Translations under genes and position numbers: made by a program
Part shown: positions 1 through 6,173 of the stretch, piece after piece
Layout of the letters: each line of letters opens with the position of its first letter
Numbering within the stretch: position 1 is the stretch's first letter
From: an uncultured Bacilli bacterium
GTDB taxonomy: Bacteria; Bacillota_I; Bacilli_A; RF39; UBA660
DNA: 10,039 nt
Direction of reading: 5' to 3'
Assembly (NCBI GenBank): GCA_948552115.1
Contig: CAOWNX010000017.1
Location: 1-10,039 of the forward strand
Notes under the pieces: model-generated
Database searches by the model: none
The model's input: the letters and a program-made list of their open reading frames with translations, nothing else
Told to the model about the DNA's origin: nothing

Positions 1-2293
1 AACGACGTCCTTTACATACATCACAAGGAACATATACATCTGGCAAGAAATGCATTTCAATTTTCTTTACACCATCTCCCCAACAAGCTTCACAACGTCC
101 ACCTTTTACATTAAAGGAAAATCTTCCTTTCTCATAACCACGCATTTTACTTTCTCTGGTAGTAGCGAATAAATCTCGAATATCATCGAAAACACCAATA
201 TAGGTTGCAGGATTACTTCTTGGTGTTCTTCCAATAGCATCTTGGGTAATCATGACTACTTTATCAATATTTTCTAATCCTTTTACCGCTTTACATTTTC
301 CAGGAATTTCTTTGGAACGATATAATTTTTGTGCTACGGTCTTATATAATATTTCATTTACTAATGTACTTTTCCCAGAACCAGATACTCCAGTGACACA
401 TATAAATTTTCCAAGAGGAAATTTTACATTTACTTTTTTCAAATTATTTTCTTCTGCTTTCTGAACTTCTAAGAATAATCCATTTCCTTTTCTTCTCGTT
501 TTTGGTACTTCAATTTTTTCTTTTCCAGATAAATATTTTCCAGTTAAACTTTTTGGATTGTTCATAACTTCTTCTGGCGTCCCACATGCGACGACATTTC
601 CACCATTGGTTCCAGCACCTGGACCAATATCCACTAAAAAGTCACTTGCTAACATGGTATCGGTATCATGTTCTACTACGATAAGAGTATTTCCTAAATC
701 TCGCATTTCTTGTAATGATTTAATTAATTTTTCATTATCTCTTTGATGTAATCCAATACTTGGTTCGTCTAGTACGTAAAGTACTCCAGATAGTTTACTT
801 CCGATTTGCGTAGCCAAGCGAATTCGTTGACTTTCCCCACCCGAAAGAGTTCCTGCTTTTCGATTTAGCGTTAAATATTCTAGTCCAACATTTTGTAAAA
901 ATTCTAATCGATTATCTATTTCTTTTAATAAAAGACGACTGATTTCTTCTTTTTCTTTGGATAGTTTTAAATTTTTTAGAAATGTTGACAAGTCTTTAAT
1001 ACTCATTTTACACATATCGTAAATATTTTTTTTGTTGATGTAAACAGAAAGAATACTATCTTGTAAACGAGATCCGTGACAAGATCCACAGTCTTGTTCT
1101 ACCATGAATGTTTCTAACCATTCTCTTACCCAAGCACTTGACGTTTCCATATATCTACGTTCTAAGTTGTTGATAACTCCTTCATAATAATCTTTGGTGT
1201 AACGAACATTTCCATTTTTCGCAACATATTTGATTTCAACAGGATCTGGGGTACCATATAAAATGATTTCTAATTTTTTCTTTGGAATCTCTTTGATTGG
1301 CTTATCCATATCAATTCCATATTTTTCGCAAACTGCTGCAATTGTTGTGCTATGAATGTTATTATCTAGATTATAGGCAACGATTGCTCCTTCGTTTAAA
1401 CTTTTCTCTTTATTTGGAATAATTAAACTTTCACTGATTTTTAATTTAGTTCCCAATCCTTTACATTCTTCACAAGCTCCATATGGAGAATTAAAAGAAA
1501 ACATTCTTGGCTCTAGTTCTCCAATAGAATAGTTGCACTCTAAACAAGCATAATTTTCACTCATTAAAATCTCTTCTCCAGATAAATCATGAATTAAAAC
1601 TTTTCCATTTGCTAACTTTGTACTTGTTTCAATTGCTTCAAAGACACGAGAACGTTCTGTTTCCTCTAGCACTACTCGGTCAATTACAACTTCAATATTA
1701 TCTTTGACATTTTTTTCTAATTGAATGTCTTCCTCTAGTCCATAAATTTTACCATTTACTCGTACTCTCGAATATCCATCGGTTCTTAATGTATCAAATA
1801 AATCTTTATGGGTTCCTTTTTCTCCTCGAACGATGGGTGCAAGAATTTCTATTTTGGTACCTATTCCCATCAACATGACTTTATCTGTCATTTCATCAAT
1901 GCTTTGTGACATGATAGGAATATGATGATTTGGACAATAAGGTGTTCCAATTCTTGCAAATAGTAGTCTTAGAAAATCATAAATTTCCGTTATGGTTCCT
2001 ACGGTACTTCGTGGGTTTTTGTTGGTTGTTTTTTGGTCGATGGATATACTTGGAGATAATCCTTCTATGGAATCTACATCTGGTTTTTCTGTATTTCCAA
2101 TAAATTGTCTTGCATAAGCACTTAAACTTTCTACATATCTTCTTTGTCCTTCGGCATAAATGGTATCAAAGGCTAGACTACTTTTTCCAGAACCAGATAC
2201 TCCTGTCATGACTACCAATTTATTTTTTGGTATTTCAATATTAATATTTTTTAAGTTATTTTCTCTTGCACCTTTGATAACAATTTTATCCAT
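1..2293 (-). CDS. uvrA: UvrA, excinuclease ABC subunit A (3' end outside window)
   Basis: UvrA is the damage-recognition ATPase of nucleotide excision repair; as a dimer it loads UvrB onto distorted DNA. The reading frame starts MDKIVIKGARENNL and stays open to the window edge, giving 764 visible codons; the family is usually about 940 residues, so roughly the last 180 are missing. Visible in order: first Walker A GVSGSGKS (residues 31-38), the FDTIYAEGQRRYVESLSAYA block, a CxxC...CxxC zinc-binding module (about 249-281), the ABC signature LSGGESQR (about 483-490), a DEPSIGLH Walker B region, the second Walker A GVSGSGKST (635-643) and a second zinc finger starting CEACWGDG near 733 and reaching the window edge. 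The ATG at 2293 is preceded by GAGGTG four bases upstream. The gene is transcribed alone from a near-consensus promoter after a strong terminator. Identification is certain; no internal disruption was seen. Confidence 0.98.
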   Translation of the reverse strand, partial: MDKIVIKGARENNLKNINIEIPKNKLVVMTGVSGSGKSSLAFDTIYAEGQRRYVESLSAYARQFIGNTEKPDVDSIEGLSPSISIDQKTTNKNPRSTVGTITEIYDFLRLLFARIGTPYCPNHHIPIMSQSIDEMTDKVMLMGIGTKIEILAPIVRGEKGTHKDLFDTLRTDGYSRVRVNGKIYGLEEDIQLEKNVKDNIEVVIDRVVLEETERSRVFEAIETSTKLANGKVLIHDLSGEEILMSENYACLECNYSIGELEPRMFSFNSPYGACEECKGLGTKLKISESLIIPNKEKSLNEGAIVAYNLDNNIHSTTIAAVCEKYGIDMDKPIKEIPKKKLEIILYGTPDPVEIKYVAKNGNVRYTKDYYEGVINNLERRYMETSSAWVREWLETFMVEQDCGSCHGSRLQDSILSVYINKKNIYDMCKMSIKDLSTFLKNLKLSKEKEEISRLLLKEIDNRLEFLQNVGLEYLTLNRKAGTLSGGESQRIRLATQIGSKLSGVLYVLDEPSIGLHQRDNEKLIKSLQEMRDLGNTLIVVEHDTDTMLASDFLVDIGPGAGTNGGNVVACGTPEEVMNNPKSLTGKYLSGKEKIEVPKTRRKGNGLFLEVQKAEENNLKKVNVKFPLGKFICVTGVSGSGKSTLVNEILYKTVAQKLYRSKEIPGKCKAVKGLENIDKVVMITQDAIGRTPRSNPATYIGVFDDIRDLFATTRESKMRGYEKGRFSFNVKGGRCEACWGDGVKKIEMHFLPDVYVPCDVCKGRR

Positions 2294-2343
2294 AATCCAC
2301 CTCAACCATTATTTTTCCAACAATCTTGGATTTCATACCGTTT

Positions 2344-2372
2344 AATATAGCATACATGTGTTTGTATGTCAA
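2344..2372 (-). promoter_or_regulatory. SigmaA-type promoter of uvrA
   Basis: On the minus strand TTGACA (2367-2372) is followed after exactly 17 bases by TATATT (2344-2349). This is a perfect -35 and a five-of-six -10 with ideal spacing. The start of transcription would fall near 2337, leaving a leader of about 45 bases before the uvrA ATG at 2293. It lies directly downstream of the terminator of the preceding gene, so uvrA should be an independent transcription unit. Confidence 0.85.
2351..2364 (-). promoter_or_regulatory. Possible LexA/SOS-box operator in uvrA promoter spacer
   Basis: The spacer of the uvrA promoter contains CAAACACATGTATG on the minus strand. By eye it matches 10 of 14 positions of the Gram-positive LexA consensus CGAACATATGTTCG, with a perfect ACATGT core, but the right half is degraded (GTAT instead of GTTC). 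uvrA belongs to the LexA regulon in many Bacillota, and a site between -35 and -10 would block polymerase. The position and gene identity support the call; the weak half-site keeps it tentative. Confidence 0.5.
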
Positions 2373-2377
2373 GCTGC

Positions 2378-2409
2378 AAAAAAAAGAACCTTTATTGATT
2401 TGGTTCTTT
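2378..2409 (-). terminator. Intrinsic terminator after the membrane-anchored gene
   Basis: On the minus strand AAAGAACC (2402-2409) pairs with GGTTCTTT (2383-2390) around an 11-base loop and runs into an uninterrupted T tract reaching 2378. The TAA stop codon (2392-2394) of the upstream gene sits in the loop. It separates that gene from the uvrA promoter, whose -35 begins only a few bases further on. Confidence 0.85.
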
Positions 2410-3600
2410 GTTTTTTTCTTTTTCTTTTAGTTCTTCTTTGGTTACACTTTTCTTTAAAAATTCTCCTTCTTGGGAATATAATTCATAGATTGGTTGATTA
2501 TTTTCTTGTGTTTTGATTATGATATTTTTTTCTTCATCCAATTCTAATTCTTCAACAAATTTTGGTAAAATAGTCTTACCTGATTCATTTAATAATTGAT
2601 AGGTTTCTTCTTTTTTATTGATACGTTTTAGTAGGTAATTGCTTTCTTTTTGCTCGATTTCAAATTCTAGATTTGTTTGATCTATGAATTCTGTTTTCCA
2701 AATTGTTTCCTTATTCCAACGATTCAACACGATTAATTCGTAAAGTATACCATTTTCTTTTTTCGTTTCTTTTTGAAGCACTAATAAATCATTATTTATT
2801 CGTTTTATTTTATGAAAATCAAATTCGGTTATACATTCTTTTTTTGACAAATCATAATAACAAGTCTTTCCTTCTTCGTTTTGTAAGTTGATGCCAATGA
2901 TTTTTCCTTCCCATTTTACAAATTCGATTTGATTAATTTTTTCTGAGGTGTTAATTGCTTCTTTTTCTTTTGACATATAATTGTAATAGTAATTTACTTT
3001 ATCATACAAAACGGTTTCGTATTCTTTATCAACATATAAATATTTACAATCCTCTACTTCACAGACATAGGTATTTATAATTCTACTGACACTACCATCT
3101 TTTGTCCAATTTAGTCCATCCTCTTTTTCATATAAGTAAATTTCGTTCGAAATGGTTTTCCCAGTCGTTCGTTTTAATTCTGCGTGAATGTAACCATCTA
3201 TGATTAGACTAGATAAATAGGAAGCTTCTTCACTGTCAAAAGATAAGAAATAATATTTTTTATTTTGACCATTGTAAATTGTGATTCCTTCTTCTTTGGA
3301 AGGTTCTTTCTGCGTCGCTTTTCCTTTAATTAGTTTTCTTAATAATTTTACAGAGTTGTAATCCGTTTTTTCTAAGAGATAGGATGTTTCATAATTTTCC
3401 CAATTTTCCACTTTGCCAATTTTTCCATTTTGATTATAAAAATTGTAAGTAATATTTTTGGCATTTTCATATTCAAAGGATACTTTAAATAATATGCCAT
3501 TTTCAAGTGTTCTTTCATGCATGAAAAATAAAACAAAAAACATCGTTAAAATGACACCGATAAAAGCAATTAGCAAATAAAGGCCTTTGTTTTTTTTCAT
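2392..3600 (-). CDS. Unrecognised membrane-anchored extracytoplasmic protein (402 aa)
   Basis: I do not recognise this family. The protein begins MKKNK followed by one hydrophobic segment (about residues 6-27) without an evident cleavage site, so it looks like a type II anchored protein with a roughly 370-residue exported domain. The exported part is rich in Lys, Glu, Asn and Tyr and in alternating hydrophobic stretches typical of beta structure. It has four cysteines in two close pairs (C180/C185 and C247/C256) that could form disulfides. A stretch near 334-382 (LLNESGKTILP...YELYSQEGEF) resembles a WG-type beta-hairpin repeat, which is a weak resemblance only. The C-terminus is a highly charged tail. 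The ATG at 3600 has GAGGTGA four bases upstream. The gene is monocistronic, with its own candidate promoter and a strong terminator. Possible roles are envelope sensing or scaffolding, but no function can be assigned. Confidence 0.85.
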   Translation of the reverse strand: MKKNKGLYLLIAFIGVILTMFFVLFFMHERTLENGILFKVSFEYENAKNITYNFYNQNGKIGKVENWENYETSYLLEKTDYNSVKLLRKLIKGKATQKEPSKEEGITIYNGQNKKYYFLSFDSEEASYLSSLIIDGYIHAELKRTTGKTISNEIYLYEKEDGLNWTKDGSVSRIINTYVCEVEDCKYLYVDKEYETVLYDKVNYYYNYMSKEKEAINTSEKINQIEFVKWEGKIIGINLQNEEGKTCYYDLSKKECITEFDFHKIKRINNDLLVLQKETKKENGILYELIVLNRWNKETIWKTEFIDQTNLEFEIEQKESNYLLKRINKKEETYQLLNESGKTILPKFVEELELDEEKNIIIKTQENNQPIYELYSQEGEFLKKSVTKEELKEKEKNKEPNQ

Positions 3601-3608
3601 CTTTTCAC

Positions 3609-3627
3609 CTCAAGACTTTTTCTTGAG
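3609..3627 (-). promoter_or_regulatory. Dyad CTCAAGA-N5-TCTTGAG over the start/RBS region
   Basis: A perfect 7-bp inverted repeat with a 5-base spacer lies between the candidate -10 and the ATG of the membrane-anchored gene. Its downstream arm shares GAG with the Shine-Dalgarno GAGGTGA (3605-3611). As RNA it could hide the ribosome site; as DNA it could be an operator at the transcription start. The predicted start near 3624 would cut into the upstream arm, which favours the operator reading if the promoter call is right. Confidence 0.45.
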
Positions 3628-3630
3628 AGT

Positions 3631-3639
3631 ATTTTAACA
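3631..3639 (-). promoter_or_regulatory. Candidate extended -10 promoter for the membrane-anchored gene
   Basis: Minus-strand TGTTAAAAT contains a five-of-six -10 (TAAAAT, 3631-3636) with the TG dinucleotide of an extended -10. No good -35 is visible 16-18 bases upstream, which extended -10 promoters tolerate. It lies in the 75-base gap between the dehydrogenase stop and this gene. Confidence 0.45.
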
Positions 3640-3675
3640 CATTTTTCTTAGAAAGAACATGCTTACAATTTCTTA

Positions 3676-4428
3676 CTAGACATTTTTTCGTTCCTGGATG
3701 TGATAAATTATTTTTGCTGATAAACTCCATGAGATAAAACGATTGAAGAATAGTCCTAATTTTGTAGCAAGTGAGGGGATAATGATTACTTTGTTTTTTA
3801 AAGATTTATCAATTGCATATCTTGCTACTTTTTTTGCAGATATGGAAGGTATATGAAATATACCATGAGCAACTTGATTGAATTCTGTGGATACTGGACC
3901 AGGACATAACACACTAATGTGTACTTTACTTTTTTGATGCCGAAGCTCTTCATGAATCGCTAAACTTAATTTGGCAACATAATTTTTTGTTGCATAGTAA
4001 GTACTTAACCGTGGGCCTGATAAAAATCCTGATGCAGAGGCTACATTTAGAATTCTTCCCGATTGTCTGTCTTGAAAATCTTTTAAAAATAATTTTGTTA
4101 GAATGTGATATGTTTTTATATTTAAGTCAATCATTTCTAGTTCTCGTTCTAAGTCTGTTTTATCAAATTCTCCAAATAATCCAAATCCTGCATTATTGAT
4201 TAAGAAATCTATCTTTTTTTCTTTTACTTGTTGATATAACTGGAAAACGTTTTCAGTCTTTTGTAAATCGTAAGCATATATTTCTACATTGGTTGGTATT
4301 TGTTTTTTGATTTTTTCTAATTCTTTTTTTCTTCTAGCTACTAAGATTAAATCGTATCCTAAGGTCCCTAGATAATAGGCCATTTCTCTTCCTATTCCAC
4401 TACTAGCTCCTGTAATTAATGCACGCAT
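3676..4428 (-). CDS. Short-chain dehydrogenase/reductase (SDR family)
   Basis: A 250-residue NAD(P)-dependent oxidoreductase of the classical SDR fold. Visible motifs are TGASSGIG (6-13) for cofactor binding, basic residues ARR at 31-33 after the second strand suggesting NADPH preference, NNAG (78-81), N103, the catalytic region NVASASG (128-134, serine at 131 or 133), YYATK with catalytic Y144 and K148, and CPGPVST (175-181). The last 40 residues contain a hydrophobic stretch, as in DltE/YqjQ-like reductases that may associate with membrane substrates; the substrate is unknown. I chose the ATG at 4428 because AGGTGA lies four bases upstream and the Rossmann strand starts there. The frame extends to 4479, but that extension reads through the ppaC terminator and lacks a ribosome site. 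A TATAAT box lies just upstream. Confidence 0.92.
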   Translation of the reverse strand: MRALITGASSGIGREMAYYLGTLGYDLILVARRKKELEKIKKQIPTNVEIYAYDLQKTENVFQLYQQVKEKKIDFLINNAGFGLFGEFDKTDLERELEMIDLNIKTYHILTKLFLKDFQDRQSGRILNVASASGFLSGPRLSTYYATKNYVAKLSLAIHEELRHQKSKVHISVLCPGPVSTEFNQVAHGIFHIPSISAKKVARYAIDKSLKNKVIIIPSLATKLGLFFNRFISWSLSAKIIYHIQERKNV

Positions 4429-4443
4429 GTTATCACCTATTTT

Positions 4444-4449
4444 ATTATA
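4444..4449 (-). promoter_or_regulatory. Candidate -10 box (TATAAT) for the SDR gene
   Basis: A perfect TATAAT on the minus strand lies between the ppaC terminator and the SDR ribosome site AGGTGA (4433-4438). The spacing would give a very short leader of about ten bases. The region 17 bases upstream is T-rich without a recognisable TTGACA, so the -35 is poor or the promoter is weak. Confidence 0.4.
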
Positions 4450-4467
4450 TCCCATTTTTTCAAAAAT

Positions 4468-4494
4468 AAAAAAGACCATGTTATGATCTTTTTT
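4468..4494 (-). terminator. Intrinsic terminator overlapping the ppaC stop
   Basis: On the minus strand AAAAAAGATCAT pairs with ATGGTCTTTTTT around a three-base loop: a 12-bp stem with one T-G wobble, ending in a T run and followed by ATTTTT. The TAA stop of ppaC (4481-4483) overlaps the loop. The near-perfect symmetry with A and T flanks means it could work in both directions, but only minus-strand genes are present. Confidence 0.85.
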
Positions 4495-6103
4495 CGAGCG
4501 TTTCCATTAGGTTTGGTAACATTTGTTTTTTTCTAGAAACTAAATCTTTAATAAATGCTCCTTCTTCGATATTAGGAATATTGAAACTATCTGCAACAAT
4601 ATCTTTTGAACTTGTATTAAATAGAACATAGGATCCATTACTGATAACATCTGTTACAAAAAGTGTTACCACTCCATATTCTCCTTTAGCTATTTCGTCT
4701 AATTTATCAACATAATCTTGTAAGTTCTTTTTGATATTTTCAAAATCCATAGTAATAATTTGACTGATGCCAAGGGTCGTATTTCCAACTTTATAGGATT
4801 TGAAGTCTTGATAGAATACTTCTTCGATTGACATTCCTTTTATCGAACTTGCTTCGGTAAGCATTTGTCTTCCATATGCTTCAATTTCTACTCCAGCAAT
4901 TTTAGAAAGTTCTTCGGCAGCAATTTTATCGCTTTCAGTAGTAGTTGGACTTTTAAAGATTAATGTGTCAGAGAGGATTGCTGAGAGCATGATTCCAGCC
5001 ATTTCTTTTGGAATTTCAATTTCTGCTTCTTGATACATTTTGAAAATAATGGTACAAGTACATCCTACTGGCATAGAACGAAAATTAATCGGAATGGATG
5101 TACCAATGGCTCCAAGGTTATGATGATCGATAATTTCTTCAATTTCTGCTTCTTCAATTCCTGTAACACTTTGTTCTAAACTATTGTGGTCTACTAAAAT
5201 AACTTTTTGTTTGGAATACTTATCTACATCTGTAATTTTAATTAGTCCAACACATTCTTTTTGATTGTTGATTACTGGATAATTGGTATGTCCAATTTTA
5301 TTTGCTAAATCAATAAACTCTGTACGATAATCTGAATTTGCTACAATGGTAGGTGTTGTATTGATAATAATTGTTTTTATATAATTACTGTAAGTAATCG
5401 CGTTTCCCGTTTGAAATGTATTTAAGTTTGTTTTAATGATATTCACTTTATTTTCTTTGGCTTTTTCTATTAAATCTTCTGATAAATCGTGATTTCCAGT
5501 AATAATAATTAGTTTTACTTTGGAGTCGATGGCATAATTTAATACTTTGAATCGGTCTCCTATAATTAAAATATTTGACTCTTTTAAATCTACTTCATCA
5601 AAGAATGTTTGGCTTTGATAACTTCCAATCAATACTTCGCCTTCAATTTCATCATCAAATTTTAAAATTTCAGTTCCATTTAATGCAGAAATAATATTTT
5701 GATAAGATGTCTTTAATTGTTCTTTTTCTCCTTTGATGAATAATGTTGCTATTTCTTTTAATGTGACAAAGCCAATTAATTTTTTGGAAGCATCTACTAT
5801 CGGTAATGCTGTTGCTCCTTTATCTTGCATAAAGTGCATTGCATCTATGACCGATGTATTTTCTTCGATACATATGTCTTTGTTGTATTCGATATTTCGC
5901 AATTGAACTTTTACATTGTTTAAATATTCTGGTTCTTTTACATTAAAATAGTTTAATACAAACTTACTTTCTGAATTGATATGTCCAAGGACTCTTGGAA
6001 CAGTATTAAATCCTAATTTGTTTTTTAAATAAGATAAGCTGATGCTTGCACATACACTATCAGTATCAGGATTTTTATGTCCAAAAATAAATACGGATTC
6101 CAT
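4481..6103 (-). CDS. ppaC: CBS/DRTGG-domain manganese-dependent inorganic pyrophosphatase (family II)
   Basis: Hydrolyses pyrophosphate to two phosphates in the cytoplasm, pulling biosynthetic reactions forward. The 540 residues are too long for the plain family II enzyme (about 310) and fit the nucleotide-regulated form. Domains in order: DHH part 1 with GHKNPDTDS (H9, D13, D15 metal ligands), a CBS motif (about 70-125, GATALPIVD), a DRTGG-like domain (about 135-245), a second CBS motif (about 245-298, NYPVINNQKECVGLI), the rest of the DHH domain with VDHN (D305), DHH (326-328) and SDT (D379), and a DHHA2 domain ending in the substrate-binding SRKKQ (523-527). All expected catalytic residues are present. 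In characterised clostridial relatives the CBS pair binds adenine nucleotides (AMP/ADP inhibit, ATP or diadenosine polyphosphates activate); similar control here is inferred. The ATG at 6103 has GTGAGGT seven bases upstream. Confidence 0.96.
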   Translation of the reverse strand: MESVFIFGHKNPDTDSVCASISLSYLKNKLGFNTVPRVLGHINSESKFVLNYFNVKEPEYLNNVKVQLRNIEYNKDICIEENTSVIDAMHFMQDKGATALPIVDASKKLIGFVTLKEIATLFIKGEKEQLKTSYQNIISALNGTEILKFDDEIEGEVLIGSYQSQTFFDEVDLKESNILIIGDRFKVLNYAIDSKVKLIIITGNHDLSEDLIEKAKENKVNIIKTNLNTFQTGNAITYSNYIKTIIINTTPTIVANSDYRTEFIDLANKIGHTNYPVINNQKECVGLIKITDVDKYSKQKVILVDHNSLEQSVTGIEEAEIEEIIDHHNLGAIGTSIPINFRSMPVGCTCTIIFKMYQEAEIEIPKEMAGIMLSAILSDTLIFKSPTTTESDKIAAEELSKIAGVEIEAYGRQMLTEASSIKGMSIEEVFYQDFKSYKVGNTTLGISQIITMDFENIKKNLQDYVDKLDEIAKGEYGVVTLFVTDVISNGSYVLFNTSSKDIVADSFNIPNIEEGAFIKDLVSRKKQMLPNLMETLEKRS

Positions 6104-6131
6104 TTATATTACCTCACTTTTTTTGTTTTTT

Positions 6132-6140
6132 AGTATATCA
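6132..6140 (-). promoter_or_regulatory. Candidate extended -10 promoter of ppaC
   Basis: Minus-strand TGATATACT contains TATACT (6132-6137), five of six to the -10 consensus, preceded by TG one base away. No convincing -35 is present; the upstream region is a T tract. It lies in the 70-base gap between the uvrB stop and the ppaC start, so ppaC can be expressed independently of uvrB. Confidence 0.5.
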
Positions 6141-6173
6141 CAAAGATGAAAAAAAATCATGTTTTTTGTTATT

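Noticed and set aside
252..464. Plus-strand open frames inside uvrA (also at 558-746 and 2160-2345)
   Set aside because: They lie antisense within the conserved uvrA frame, have no ribosome sites, and their sequence mirrors the uvrA Walker and signature motifs.
2703..4199. Plus-strand frames antisense to the membrane-anchored gene and the SDR gene
   Set aside because: Shadows of the minus-strand genes in AT-rich DNA; hydrophobic strings arise from complementing Lys/Glu codons.
4429..4479. N-terminal extension of the SDR to an upstream ATG
   Set aside because: It would translate through the ppaC terminator stem and the TATAAT box and has no ribosome site; the AGGTGA before 4428 decides the start.
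6151..6167. A6-loop-T6 hairpin after uvrB as a terminator
   Set aside because: The stem is only A-T pairs and arises from homopolymer runs; too weak to call, so uvrB transcripts may run into ppaC.
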